Positions 9,501 to 18,255 of a DNA stretch of 64,000 nucleotides are shown here, piece after piece. The stretch's first letter is position 1. Every line of letters starts with the position of its first letter. A program made the translations under genes and the position numbers. The stretch comes from a bacterium (GTDB lineage: Bacteria > Bacteroidota > Ignavibacteria > Kapaibacteriales > UBA7675). The notes below the pieces were generated by a model that saw only the letters and a program-made list of their open reading frames with translations, did no database searches and was not told the origin of the DNA. The DNA lies in NCBI GenBank assembly GCA_030430495.1, contig JAUIKM010000020.1, positions 1-64,000 on the forward strand, in the 5' to 3' direction.

Positions 9501-11890
9501 TGCGAGAGAATCGCGCCGCCGTGCACCGCCGCCGTGCAGTTGGCAATCGTCGTCCAACCCACCGAAATCAATGCGCGGGTGGAAAAGATGCCGCCGCCAT
9601 TGCGCCCGGCGCTGTTGTTCAGCAGGTCGCAATAGTCGACGAAGCCGATGTTGACGCCGTCGGCAAAGAGCATGCCGCCGTCCATTTCAGCGCGGTTGTT
9701 GGCCATCGTGCTGGTGTACATGTAAACAAGGCTGAAGTCATCGGCATAAGCCACGGCGCCGTTGCGCGTGGCACTGTTGTCCGATAGCTCACAGTTGCCG
9801 AAATCCACCAACCCGCCCAGCAAGTGTAAAGCCCCGCCGTCGAAGGCGGCATGGTTATCTGTAACGGTACAATAGTCCATGAAAATTGCTGAAAGTCCTT
9901 CCGGATCGCGTCCCGGCGGTTCGGTTTCAGGCTCGCCGTCGTCGTCGGCAAAGTAGGAGTTGACCGCGATTGCACCGCCGTTGTTTGTCGCGATATTGCC
10001 GTAGACATTGCACTCCACAAGAAAGAAACCGGCTTTGTATCCCCAGGCCGCACCGCCGTCTTCCGCCTGGTTGTTGGCAAAAGTACAGTTGTGAACTTCG
10101 AGCCCGGAGTGGGAGATGCGCACGCCGCCGCCGTTGTTCGCGGCCGTGTTGTTCCTGAACGTGCACGAGGTCACCGTCAGATCCGAACCGCTTATTTTAG
10201 CCGCGCCGCCGGAAATGCCCGCCGTATTCCATGCGAAGGTGCAGTTTTCCGTCCACTGATACGACCCGCCCTGCTGACGGTACGCGCCGCCGTTGTCCGT
10301 GGCGCGGTTGTGCATGAACGACGAGTTCACCATCACCAGATAGCCGAAGTCCTGCGCATAAATTGCGCCGCCGCTCACGTCGGCAAAATTGGAATCCAGA
10401 CGACAATCGTAGAAGTACATCTCCGATTCTTCATAGGTGTAGTACGCGCCCCCGCGCACCCAGGCCGTATTGTTGGCAAAGGTGCAGTTGTACGACTCCG
10501 CGTAGCCGAAGTCGATAAATACACCGCCGCCGTCGCCGAAATTGGAGTGGTTGTTGCGGAAACTGGAATTGGTCGAGATAATCTCGGATGAAAACGCAAA
10601 TACCGCGCCGCCGTCGTAGTAGGCATTGTTGCCGTAGAAGTAGCTGTCTTCCAGCCAAAGAAAATCTTCCTCGCCTTCCTGAAAGAGCGCCCCGCCGATA
10701 ATCGCCGCCGTGTTGTTGCGGAAGGTGCAGGACGTCACCAGCGTAAAGTCCGGCACCAGACATGCGCCGCCGCCCGTGCTGGCCACGTTGTCTTCAAACA
10801 GCGTCGAATGCAGGAACAGGCCGCCGTTGTAGTGCGCAATCCCCGCTCCGCTGCGCGTGCTGTAATTGTTGATGAACGTCGAGGAGGTAACGATGGCGTC
10901 GCCCGAAATCCGCAGGCCGCCGCCGTTGCGCACGGTGCTGTTGTTGGCGAAGGTGCTGTGCGAAACATCCAGCTGTTCGCCGTCAAATCGAACTCCCGCA
11001 CCGGAACGCGTCGACTGATTGTTCACAAACGTGCTGGAGGTAATGCTCAGTCCGCCATAGGCGAAGATTGCGCCGCCCTCTTCATCGACGTGGTTGCCGT
11101 CAAAGCGGCTGTGCTCCACCGTCATGAAGTCGCCGTCCAGGAAAATCGCCGCACCGCAGAGCGTCGCGTGGTTCGTCACGAAGTTGCAATTGGCCACAGT
11201 CGCCGTTCCGTACACGTAGATGCCCGCACCGCAACCGCCGGCGCGGTTATTGGCAAAGGTGCTGTTTTCCGCGCTGACCAGTCCGTCGAAAATATTCAGT
11301 ACCGCTCCGGTGCCGTGCGATTCGTTGTCGTAAAAACTACATCCGCGCACCGTTATGCTGCCGTAGTCGGCGTAAATAACCGAACCTTCCGTGGCGCGGT
11401 TGTCGAACGCCGAGCAGTCGATCATGGTAATATTGGCGTTTGTGGCGCGCAGCACGCCGCCCGCAGTCGACCAGGTATCGCTGAAGTGCAGGTTCTTGAA
11501 GGTCACATTTGCATTGCTCACGCAGAACAACTGGTGCAGCGAAAGTCCGCTCAGCGTCACCTGCGACGTCGTACCGGAGACGATGCACAGATTGCCGGTC
11601 ACGGAAATGCACCCGCGCGTCACTTCCACCGGGCCGGGCACATTGATTGAAATCGTGTCGCCCGGCGACGCATTCTCAATTTCGTGGCGCAGCGACCCTT
11701 CCATGTCGACATCCGCGCTTAACGTCACGGAATGCGTCGTGGCGAAGGCCGGCGCGAGAGTGGCCAGCATGCCGACAAAAAAAGCGCACAACAAGGCGCT
11801 CAGGCGGCTCGTTGCTGCTGTTATTCGTCCGGGTGAGGACGCCAAAACACAGTCATGAGTAGGGATCATAGTGAATCTCTCGTTGTACAA
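6554..11890 (-). CDS. secreted parallel beta-helix / beta-propeller protein with T9SS type A sorting domain
   Basis: 1778 residues. A signal peptide is visible (hydrophobic core around residues 30-48, ending APAFA). The ATG at 11869 is an alternative start. Residues about 60-920 are repeats of the F-x-N-N and GGAI/GGGV type, like Chlamydia polymorphic membrane proteins, forming a right-handed beta-helix. About 920-1030 resembles the choice-of-anchor-Q segment (GYNLIG, DxGSFE). A PKD/Ig-like part (about 1033-1200) is followed by a Lactonase/YVTN-like propeller (about 1210-1583) with repeated DGQ-GVDGL and SPDGKxVYV motifs, then a cadherin-like Big_9 domain (about 1583-1670) and a T9SS C-terminal domain (about 1680-1778) containing VSPHPV, DMSGR and AAGVYV. 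Known of the families: these tails direct outer-membrane export and anchoring. Inference: a surface adhesin or structural protein. Confidence 0.93.
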   Translation of the reverse strand: MYNERFTMIPTHDCVLASSPGRITAATSRLSALLCAFFVGMLATLAPAFATTHSVTLSADVDMEGSLRHEIENASPGDTISINVPGPVEVTRGCISVTGNLCIVSGTTSQVTLSGLSLHQLFCVSNANVTFKNLHFSDTWSTAGGVLRATNANITMIDCSAFDNRATEGSVIYADYGSITVRGCSFYDNESHGTGAVLNIFDGLVSAENSTFANNRAGGCGAGIYVYGTATVANCNFVTNHATLCGAAIFLDGDFMTVEHSRFDGNHVDEEGGAIFAYGGLSITSSTFVNNQSTRSGAGVRFDGEQLDVSHSTFANNSTVRNGGGLRISGDAIVTSSTFINNYSTRSGAGIAHYNGGLFLHSTLFEDNVASTGGGACLVPDFTLVTSCTFRNNTAAIIGGALFQEGEEDFLWLEDSYFYGNNAYYDGGAVFAFSSEIISTNSSFRNNHSNFGDGGGVFIDFGYAESYNCTFANNTAWVRGGAYYTYEESEMYFYDCRLDSNFADVSGGAIYAQDFGYLVMVNSSFMHNRATDNGGAYRQQGGSYQWTENCTFAWNTAGISGGAAKISGSDLTVTSCTFRNNTAANNGGGVRISHSGLEVHNCTFANNQAEDGGAAWGYKAGFFLVECNVYGNIATNNGGAIAVNSYFADDDGEPETEPPGRDPEGLSAIFMDYCTVTDNHAAFDGGALHLLGGLVDFGNCELSDNSATRNGAVAYADDFSLVYMYTSTMANNRAEMDGGMLFADGVNIGFVDYCDLLNNSAGRNGGGIFSTRALISVGWTTIANCTAAVHGGAILSHSGSTTNVTSCTISENTAGEDGGGILTQASELVVTGSTFVLNSAGHFGGAIHNESALKAHDNTFSQNSAAGHGGAIYSSKPLFLTSNTITLNTADDDDDGGGHGGGIYGPGGSVRSNIIAGNTDRGGEYPDVGGAFSSDGYNLIGTVGDLNFASNTTGDRYGDPNGTTTENAGAKESATTIDAGLQALADNGGQTFTHALDLSSPAINHGAPFGLDPLDQRERPAYGIRDIGSFEALPPLEIVGATTACVGIDLIYKLRFFSTEHSYSWFFNDGSVELGVELNPTCTGGTVIWENQTIASVTVVEDFPDGSSRATTLVVSTFPVLGQMDYVCVTAGSTVTFNVLNNDIAAGLTVTGLNNEEMLSGTASWISSGVITYTAPADFTGFETFSYTAQGESLCTGITVNVVIAVKTSEEAQPNLSYVQRKKDRRGGVRGLKRVADVALTADGRYVFGAGWSDHSVAMFERNVSTGTLTYLGRARHLRGGVTNMRYPSALALSPDESVLYVTSYADNSLLVFNIDYDNGELDLYNILTADGGPDLLQNPVGIAASSDGRSVYVASFNNHSVAHFETQSSAANISFVGLYQDGQEGIDGLRNAMGVAVSPDGKNVYVAGNGDDALAVFSRSLNDGTLSWETQYRDGINGVDGLASPTSVALSPDSKSVYVTGLGDKALAVFKRNPQTCTISFSEKIKDGQNGVDGLYGAYDVQCSDDGRSVYVVGELDNAIALFRRSLGDCSLTYVQCLKDGQDGVDGLRRVRALDVSNDSRHVYCAGRNDDAISVFARNLAPEAVNDDGGFVAPNNSVTISVLNNDSDPENDALTITAKTDGTLGTVAITGGGTTLEYSAGAATGVDSFTYTIEDGNGGSSTATVSISVASVKQGEERVAVVESGIRVSPHPVVQHADVAIETGSDTPLEIRLLDMSGRALCEFSLPAAHTGTQQFSIEGREVGGVKLAAGVYVMLVDYVDGEGVAQQLRRSIVIAP

Positions 11891-12388
11891 TTCGCAGGCC
11901 CGGAGGCCCGATTTCCATGAAAACTTGCACTGCCGTCAGGCGTGGAGTTTCTCATCCGCATCGCAAAACACGTTCCACGCGACCGTAATCCGGATGCTGC
12001 AATCTACAGCGCGGCAACTGTCACTCCACCACTACAAATCTACTACAGCCCGTTCGGCAGTTTTCCACAGGGCGCGGCAATTGCTTTATTCGGCCCCAAA
12101 ATTGCATGGATCTTTCGGGTGCAGCCTGTTGTAATCGGGGCGGTAAAACCGGAAAAACTCAGTGGTTTTCTGTGCGGAAGCGATTCCTGAGCGCTTGCGC
12201 CTCTGCGCCGCGGCGTTTCACTTGCGTCTTGCGGCTGGCTTTTTGAGCTTTTGCTCGTCGGCGGGATTGAAGTTTCGGGACTTTGAGTAGGTGAGACGTC
12301 TTCAAGCGGTCTTACTTGAAACTCGGCAACTACGTAAAACTACGTATGAGCTGAGAGCCCTCAGGGCGCACAGCTGTTTTTTTTGTAT
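11891..12388. other. 498-bp spacer upstream of the beta-helix gene
   Basis: No gene is supported. The part next to 11890 should contain the promoter of the beta-helix gene. I cannot identify a convincing -10/-35 pair. The far half (12185-12375) is the second copy of the composite dispersed repeat. Confidence 0.5.
12185..12375. repeat. composite dispersed intergenic repeat, copy 2
   Basis: It aligns with 5937-6138 over most of its length. It ends with TACGTAAAACTACGTATGAG and a hairpin GAGAGCCCTCAGGGC. The stop codon of the 12389 minus-strand gene lies just beyond it, so this end may act as a 3' element. Translation of the end block yields spurious peptides such as YELRALRAHS, which should not be annotated as protein. 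Confidence 0.65.
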
Positions 12389-12907
12389 TCATCCCGCAGT
12401 TTGCTCCTCTTCTTCCGCTTCATCAACTTCACGCCTCAACAACATGCCCTCGCGCGTCCAGGGCCAGAAATGCAACAGCACCGCGGGCAAGTGATAAATC
12501 ACCGTGTGAATGAATTCATAGTCAGTGTCGGACCACAAAAACACCAGGTGCGAAAGTACTGTCAGAAACACAATGTTGATAAACACATGAGTCCGGACGG
12601 AAACCTGCCGCCGCGACGCCAGAATCCAGACCGTTCCGTTGCTCAACAGCCCGGCAAACAAAAACCACACAAAAGCAAAAGGCAGACCGGAAAAAACAAA
12701 CAGCGGCAGATTCTCCAGGCTGTCGGCATCCAGCCTTACGCCCCCACCGGAAAAGGGCAGTGCAAAATATATGTTGACCAGAACGATAAATCCCAGTGCA
12801 TAGAGCGCCGCCACGGCCGCCAGGCGCACAAGCATAGCCGAAATCTCCGCAAAGCGCGATTGCGGCGCTCGCGCGTTTTCCTGTTGGTTCTCTGCACGTG
12901 CCGACAT
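12389..12907 (-). CDS. hypothetical multi-pass membrane protein
   Basis: 172 residues. I do not recognise a family. Four hydrophobic segments are visible (about 25-50, 65-90, 105-125 and 132-150). The N-terminus is polar and basic and the C-terminus is acidic (EEAEEEEQ-like). The start is supported by a strong GGGGGAG Shine-Dalgarno sequence a few bases upstream of the ATG. It is probably an inner-membrane protein with both ends in the cytoplasm. It lies downstream of the 13151 gene on the same strand but 243 bp away, with a type-B repeat between, so co-transcription is uncertain. Confidence 0.7.
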   Translation of the reverse strand: MSARAENQQENARAPQSRFAEISAMLVRLAAVAALYALGFIVLVNIYFALPFSGGGVRLDADSLENLPLFVFSGLPFAFVWFLFAGLLSNGTVWILASRRQVSVRTHVFINIVFLTVLSHLVFLWSDTDYEFIHTVIYHLPAVLLHFWPWTREGMLLRREVDEAEEEEQTAG

Positions 12908-13112
12908 GACTCCCCCGTGTTGTGTTGCTGTGTTCGCCGGATTCCCGCCCCCAGACGATTCACCGACTCGCGGTGTTGCCCTGCTGACTAAATAATTTCA
13001 GTGCTCCGATGTTCGACAAGTTGTATTCACGCCGAGCCCACATCACAGTCGGACCCGCGGCCGACTGAAATGCATTCTGTTTCCAACACAACAATTAACA
13101 AAAGCTTCAAAA

Positions 13113-13145
13113 GAGCCTGAGACGCGGACGCGGCTCAAAGCGGTC
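13113..13145. repeat. type-B dispersed repeat
   Basis: GAGCCTGAGACGC followed by a GCGGCTCAAAGCGGTC-like end. It sits immediately past the stop codon of the 13151 gene. The GAGCC/GGCTC arms can form a short stem, so a role in transcript ending is possible but not shown. Confidence 0.6.
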
Positions 13146-13150
13146 TCAGC

Positions 13151-14716
13151 TCAGCCGACATCCGCCAGTTCGGCCAATGAGTCGTTAAACCCACAGCCGC
13201 GGCCGAATTCCTCGCGCACGACCTCCGCCCAGCTGCGCCCCTCGTATTTGGCGCGAACCCACTGCGCAAAGTCAAAGCGTTTAATTGCACCGTACTCCAG
13301 TCGATCCCGTTTAAGCATCTGCATCTCTTCGTGAAAAGGCTTCCATTCCGCCGCACTCAGATTTGTGCGTCCCAGCTGGATGACGTGTTTAAACAAACGC
13401 CTTAAACAATCTTCCAGGCGATACACCTGTCCGCGGACCTGCAATTGCGACCAGACCGAGGGTAGCAAAGACTCCAGCGTGTCGATATTTCCCATTTCAA
13501 AATGCAACAGCAGAAGCAGCAGACGCGAGCCGTAATAACGCTGTTGGCTCAACTGGCGCACATTCGGGTAGGAAAAATAGGCGTTTAAACTGTCGATGGC
13601 CTTGTCGTATTCCCCTGTTCCGAAGTAGGCGCATGAACGCAAGTGATAAATGAACAGCGTGTTCTCCGAATCAAGTTGTCGATCCGCAATTTCAATCTCG
13701 CGCGAGGCGGTATCGAGCTGCTCCAGCGCCAGTTCAAACTCTCCGCGCATGCTGGACAGGTAGGGCGGTAAAATGAGCGCAACCCAGTACATGCTTCCGT
13801 GTCCCTGCGCGATCTGGGAACGGCACTCGTCAATCAAAATGGCGTGATAATGTGCAAACTTGTCGGCATCCTCCGCTTCGATGCAACTTAAACAGGTGTT
13901 GTACAACGCCGCCGAGACGGTACTGCGATAGCGGCTCAGGTTGGGGAAATTGATTGACAAATGGTACAGCTCTTCGTAGTAGTGCAGCGCTGCGGCCGTA
14001 TTGTTAACCATCCGATGACAGGTAGCCAGACTTAACAGCATGTTGCGCCGCCCGAGGACGGAAGAAACGCCGAAGGGATTTTGCATCATCGGGTGGCGCA
14101 TTATCGATTCGTATTCGGCCAGCTCATCGGCATTGCGCGGGTGGAACAACTTCGTCATGGCGATATAGGTTCGTTTGATAATCGGCAGCGTCTCGATGTA
14201 TTCAAAGAACATGTCGCGGTTGACGCTGATTTGCTCAAGCACTTCCTCCAGCTGTTGTTCGAACTTGACGGCGTCTTTTGAAAAGAGGTGGGAAAAACTT
14301 TGCAGCAGGGATTCGAGGGCGCGCCCGGCCAACTGGTTGCGGTCGGCAATGCCGCGCGCCTTTTTCAGCAGCGTCATCGACTGCGCGGTCAATCCTTTTT
14401 TGTCGAGAATGGCGGCCTGGGCGTTTAACATCGCCACCTGGGCCTCGGGCGTATCTTCGAGATTAAACAGAAAGAGCGCTTTGAGCAGCGACTGGTAGAG
14501 ATAGCGTTTCAGGGCGGCAAAATTGACCGCGTCGCCGCCGAACTGCGCACGCAGACTCGCTTCGTCGTACTCATCCTGCGCATCGACCGCATCAAACAGG
14601 TTGAGATAGCGCGTATTGCCCTGGCCGGCGTGAATGCCGGACTGCAGGCGGAAGAAGCGCTTTTCACTGCGGTTCATCGTGCGAATCAACTCAAACAGTT
14701 TGTCGCTTTTTTTCAT
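13151..14716 (-). CDS. helical-repeat (TPR-like) protein of unknown function
   Basis: 521 residues, almost entirely predicted helical by composition, with pairs of amphipathic helices of TPR-like spacing from about residue 90 to 440 (for example CHRMVNNTAAALHYYEEL and SCAYFGTGEYDKAIDSL). No signal peptide or membrane segment is seen, so it is likely cytoplasmic. The N-terminus (MKKSDKLFELIRTMNRSEKR) is distinctive. The start has a GAGG Shine-Dalgarno 7 bases upstream and an unusually conserved leader (see 14721-14752). It is divergent from the Ycf48-like gene at 14997. A broken copy of its first codons lies at 16518-16585. I do not assign a function. Confidence 0.8.
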   Translation of the reverse strand: MKKSDKLFELIRTMNRSEKRFFRLQSGIHAGQGNTRYLNLFDAVDAQDEYDEASLRAQFGGDAVNFAALKRYLYQSLLKALFLFNLEDTPEAQVAMLNAQAAILDKKGLTAQSMTLLKKARGIADRNQLAGRALESLLQSFSHLFSKDAVKFEQQLEEVLEQISVNRDMFFEYIETLPIIKRTYIAMTKLFHPRNADELAEYESIMRHPMMQNPFGVSSVLGRRNMLLSLATCHRMVNNTAAALHYYEELYHLSINFPNLSRYRSTVSAALYNTCLSCIEAEDADKFAHYHAILIDECRSQIAQGHGSMYWVALILPPYLSSMRGEFELALEQLDTASREIEIADRQLDSENTLFIYHLRSCAYFGTGEYDKAIDSLNAYFSYPNVRQLSQQRYYGSRLLLLLLHFEMGNIDTLESLLPSVWSQLQVRGQVYRLEDCLRRLFKHVIQLGRTNLSAAEWKPFHEEMQMLKRDRLEYGAIKRFDFAQWVRAKYEGRSWAEVVREEFGRGCGFNDSLAELADVG

Positions 14717-14720
14717 TGAG

Positions 14721-14752
14721 TCCTCATTTTCTCAAAATCTCCGTTTGCCGCC
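14721..14752 (-). promoter_or_regulatory. 32-bp leader block conserved exactly at 16590-16621
   Basis: This is the stretch just upstream of the 14716 start codon. The same 32 bases recur without change at 16590-16621 although the flanking duplicated DNA has diverged. It contains CAAACGGAGATT on the minus strand. Nearly the same 12-mer precedes the 20842 start, and a related AAACGGAGT precedes the 18867 start. It may be a ribosome-loading or regulatory leader; the function is inferred only. Confidence 0.5.
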
Positions 14753-14996
14753 CGCCCCGTGATATTGAGCGCTTTTCCACCGGTACATGCCGAATTCGCG
14801 ACGCAAAAAGCGATTGTTAAGCGATACAGACAGTGCAACGATCGATTTGGATACGCTTTGTGGAAAAAAAACACAGAATTAGAAAACTCATAATTTGAGT
14901 TTTCATTCTTGCCGCCACAACGACACGCCAATAGTTTTGGCATCCGGAGGCTTCTACCGCACTCCCCTTTTTTTACGACAAAACGGAACGAAAAAG

Positions 14997-16316
14997 ATGG
15001 TTCAAATTGACACTGCTTCTTCAAACACCTGCAGAGGATTGCACGGGCCGCTGCTCTGGCTGGCTGCGCTGCTTTTGTCGAGCACAGCCCCTCTGGATGC
15101 CCAGTGGGTCGACATATCCCCGGCACAGACTGAATATCCCGATCTGTTTTTCTTTGGCGGAGCTTTTTACAGCGACGACCTCGGAATTGCGGTTGGGCAG
15201 GACTTGTCATCCAGTCGCGGCGTCATTGCACGCACGGCGGATGGCGGGCAGAGCTGGGAATTGCACGACTACAATAACGAAGACCTGCGCGGCGCCGGTT
15301 TTTTCTCCGGGCAATCCGTTCTCGTCATGGGTTACGACGGCCCGCTGCGCACCAAAACGGTCCTGCACAATTCCACCAACGGCGGTATGGATTGGTCGGC
15401 GGCTGAAGTACCGCAGGTCAGGGGCGCCGAAGAACTTGAGGTCGTCAGCCCCACAGCCGCGTGGGCCCTGGGCTACGGCCCAACGGGAGGCATCTCCGGC
15501 GGACTGCTGCGCACCGTGGACGGCGGCAGCACCTGGACGCTGCCCCTGGCAATGGAGGGCTTCCGCTTCGTCGGCCTCAGCGCGCTGGATGAGAACACGG
15601 CCTTTGTGGCCGCCACCGACTACGATATAGGCGCTCTGCTGACGACGCTGGACGGCGGCAACACCTGGACGCAGTACAATTTTGCGGAATGGCCCGAAGA
15701 CGTCCACTTCCTGGATCGCAACACGGGATTTGTGCTTGCCGGTGGAACACTGCTCAGAACCGCCGATGGCGGTGCGAACTGGAACAGCGTCGCGATCGAC
15801 GGCGACGTAAACCGCATCTGGTTCACGTCCGAGTCCATCGGCTACGCCGTCGGCGAAAACGGTCTGGCCCGCAAGACCGCGGACGCCGGTGCGACATGGG
15901 TTGATTTGCAGATAGACACTGACCTCACTCTGCTGCAACTGTCGCGGCAAGGCGACTATCTCTACGCTTTCGGCATTTTTTCATCGGCATTCCGCCTTGA
16001 CATCTCCGGAACGTCCACGAGTGTCGATGACGAAGTTGTCAACGCGGACGCCGTGTTAAACATGAGCCTTGCGCCCATGCCGGCCGCTTCGACCGGCGTA
16101 TTGAAATACACGCTTCAATCAGCAACGCGACGGTCCGTTAACATCGACCTGACCGATGTTAACGGACATCGTGTACGTACCTTCGTTGACCGCGTTCACG
16201 AACCCGGCGACCACACTCTGATGCTGGACCTCAAGGGCTGTCCGGCCGGTGTGTGGTTTATTACGGCCACGGTAAACGGACGACAATCCGTATTGCCACT
16301 AACGATCCATCGATAG
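14997..16316 (+). CDS. secreted Ycf48/BNR-like beta-propeller with T9SS sorting domain (copy 1)
   Basis: About 440 residues from the ATG at 14997. This start is chosen because its paralogue at 16867 begins in the same way and a signal peptide follows directly (hydrophobic core about 15-30, ending LDAQW). Repeated blades carry TxDGGxxW signatures (TADGGQSW, TVDGGSTW, TLDGGNTW, TADGGANW), typical of Ycf48/Hcf136-like and BNR propellers. The last about 85 residues form a T9SS type A domain with APMPA, LTDVNGHRV and CPAGVWFI. Likely role: an exported surface or extracellular propeller; its ligand is unknown. It was duplicated in tandem with its upstream region. A hairpin terminator follows at 16380. 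Confidence 0.9.
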   Translation: MVQIDTASSNTCRGLHGPLLWLAALLLSSTAPLDAQWVDISPAQTEYPDLFFFGGAFYSDDLGIAVGQDLSSSRGVIARTADGGQSWELHDYNNEDLRGAGFFSGQSVLVMGYDGPLRTKTVLHNSTNGGMDWSAAEVPQVRGAEELEVVSPTAAWALGYGPTGGISGGLLRTVDGGSTWTLPLAMEGFRFVGLSALDENTAFVAATDYDIGALLTTLDGGNTWTQYNFAEWPEDVHFLDRNTGFVLAGGTLLRTADGGANWNSVAIDGDVNRIWFTSESIGYAVGENGLARKTADAGATWVDLQIDTDLTLLQLSRQGDYLYAFGIFSSAFRLDISGTSTSVDDEVVNADAVLNMSLAPMPAASTGVLKYTLQSATRRSVNIDLTDVNGHRVRTFVDRVHEPGDHTLMLDLKGCPAGVWFITATVNGRQSVLPLTIHR

Positions 16317-16379
16317 CCCCCGACGGATTGCGACACTGCCCCAGGGCCGATTGCCGGTTCGAAGTCAACGCCAGGTACA

Positions 16380-16419
16380 AACTGCCGCCCGATTACGTGA
16401 GGAGTAACCGGCGGCAGTT
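16380..16419 (+). terminator. hairpin terminator after propeller copy 1
   Basis: AACTGCCGCC (16380-16389) pairs perfectly with GGCGGCAGTT (16410-16419); inner bases TTAC/GTAA can extend the stem. A T-rich stretch follows. The same CTGCCGCC/GGCGGCAG core is used after copy 2. Confidence 0.7.
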
Positions 16420-16517
16420 GATTTTGGCTGCGGAGTGCTGCTCTTTGTTTAACACCCGATGCAACAGCTCGAATCCCGCCGTCGGTTTTTCTCATGGCGT
16501 ATCAAGCACGATGGTCG

Positions 16518-16585
16518 GCGGAACAAGCGCTTTTCACTGCGGATCATCGCGCGATTCAACTCGTACAGCTCGTCGCTTTTTTCAT
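16518..16585 (-). pseudogene. relic of the 5' end of the 13151-14716 gene
   Basis: The sequence matches 14650-14716 closely, including the start codon (CAT at 16583-16585) and the codons for the first about 22 residues. The reading frame is shifted after MKK, and the match stops after about 68 bp. It was carried along when the adjacent propeller gene was duplicated. It cannot encode the protein. Confidence 0.8.
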
Positions 16586-16866
16586 TGAATCCTCATTTTC
16601 TCAAAATCTCCGTTTGCCGCCGACGCCGGATTCTCGGCTCTTTTCCACGGAAAAATGCCGAATCTGCGGCAGAAAAGGCGATTCTCGGGCGCCAGAGGCA
16701 TTAAAACAGCGGGTGTGGATGTGTATTTCGGCAAATTTTCGCGCGATTGAATTCTCATTTGTCGCGACGACAGCCTTTGCCGGCGGCGGCGGGCCTGTCT
16801 AGATTGGCGTTTCGAGGGTACTGCAGCACTCCCGTTTTTATTCATGTATTTAACGGGACGCCAATA

Positions 16867-18186
16867 ATGTTTCAACTTGATACTACACATTCAAATCGAT
16901 TGAACACTCTGCGCACGTCGCTCTGCTGTTTTGGTGCGATGCTGCTCTGCGGCACGACACAGCTGGACGCGCAATGGGTCGACATCTCACCGGTCCAGAC
17001 GGAATACTCCGATCTGTTGCTGTTCGGGGCCGACTTCTACAGCGACGACATCGGAATAGCCGTCGGTCAGGATCTCGCGACCAACCGCGGCGTGGTGGCA
17101 CACACAAGCGACGGCGGCGCAAATTGGAACCTGGGCCATTTTGAAGCCGAACACCTGCGCGGCGTCGGTTACTTCACAGAAAAGTCCATTCTGGTGATGG
17201 GTTACGACGGCCCTCCGGGCACCAAAACCCTGCTGCACCTGACGGGCGACGGCGGCGAGTCCTGGCTCAACGCCGAGATTCCGCAGGTAACCGGCACCGA
17301 TGAGCTCGACATTGTCGGCCCGACGGCCGCATGGGCGATGGGCTACGGCACGTCCGTCGGTTTTTCCGGCGGCATCATGCGCACGCTGGACGGCGGCCAG
17401 AACTGGGAACTCAAGATGGCTATCGACGGCACGATTTTCGGCGGGCAATGTGCGCTCGACGAAAACACGGTCTTTGTAGCCGTTACGGACTTTGTCATCG
17501 GAGCGATGTTTAAAACGCTCGACGGCGGCGAAACCTGGACGCAATACAACTTTGATGAATGGACCGAAGACGTCTTTTTCATCGATAAAAACGTCGGTTT
17601 TGTGCTGGCGCGCGACAAGATGTACAAAACAAGCGACGGCGGTGAAAACTGGGTCGCCACGGACATAGCCGACGCCGTGGACCGCATCTGGTTTACCAGT
17701 GAAACAACCGGATACGCCATCGGCGACGACGGCCTGGCGCGGATGACCGAGGACGGCGGCGAAAGCTGGACCGACATGGACATCGACACGGACTACGACC
17801 TGATGCAGTTCGCGCAGCATGGCGACTATCTCTACGCGGTCGGCCAGCAGGCCGGCGTCTTCCGCCTGGACATCGGACAACAACCTACAGATGTTGAACC
17901 CGAAGTCGCCGACGCGGATGTGCTGTTAAACATGAACGTAGCGCCCATGCCGCTGGCGTCGGAAGGTACACTTACATACACGCTTCAAACTGAAACGCGC
18001 CGGCACGTCGACATCGCTCTGACCGATGTTACCGGCCGCCGCCTTAAAACTCTCGTTGACTCCGTCCACGAACCCGGCGAGCACGCACTCACGCTCGACC
18101 TCGCGGCCTGCCCGGCCGGCGTCTGGTTTCTGACGGCCACGGTGAATGGTCGGCAGTCTGTGTTCCCGCTTACAATCCATCGTTAA
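16867..18186 (+). CDS. secreted Ycf48/BNR-like beta-propeller with T9SS sorting domain (copy 2)
   Basis: About 439 residues, paralogous to the 14997 gene over its whole length. The signal peptide spans about 1-36 and ends LDAQW. Blades carry TSDGGANW, TLDGGQNW, TLDGGETW, TSDGGENW and TEDGGESW. The C-terminal T9SS type A domain has APMPL, LTDVTGRRL and CPAGVWFL. Compared with copy 1 the protein is clearly diverged, yet the signal peptide, blade order and tail are kept, so both copies appear to be under selection. It may be an extracellular structural or binding protein. A strong hairpin terminator follows. Confidence 0.9.
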   Translation: MFQLDTTHSNRLNTLRTSLCCFGAMLLCGTTQLDAQWVDISPVQTEYSDLLLFGADFYSDDIGIAVGQDLATNRGVVAHTSDGGANWNLGHFEAEHLRGVGYFTEKSILVMGYDGPPGTKTLLHLTGDGGESWLNAEIPQVTGTDELDIVGPTAAWAMGYGTSVGFSGGIMRTLDGGQNWELKMAIDGTIFGGQCALDENTVFVAVTDFVIGAMFKTLDGGETWTQYNFDEWTEDVFFIDKNVGFVLARDKMYKTSDGGENWVATDIADAVDRIWFTSETTGYAIGDDGLARMTEDGGESWTDMDIDTDYDLMQFAQHGDYLYAVGQQAGVFRLDIGQQPTDVEPEVADADVLLNMNVAPMPLASEGTLTYTLQTETRRHVDIALTDVTGRRLKTLVDSVHEPGEHALTLDLAACPAGVWFLTATVNGRQSVFPLTIHR

Positions 18187-18255
18187 TACACATTGGATTG
18201 CAACACCGCCCCCCGGAACCGTCAGTGGGTTCGCTGTTGACGGAACTGCGTCCGA

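Larger units (their letters stand above)
16317..16866. other. spacer between the duplicated propellers
   Basis: It contains, in order, the terminator of copy 1, a relic of the divergent gene's 5' end (16518-16585), the conserved leader (16590-16621), and a diverged copy of the 14753-14996 upstream region. No intact gene is seen. Confidence 0.7.
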
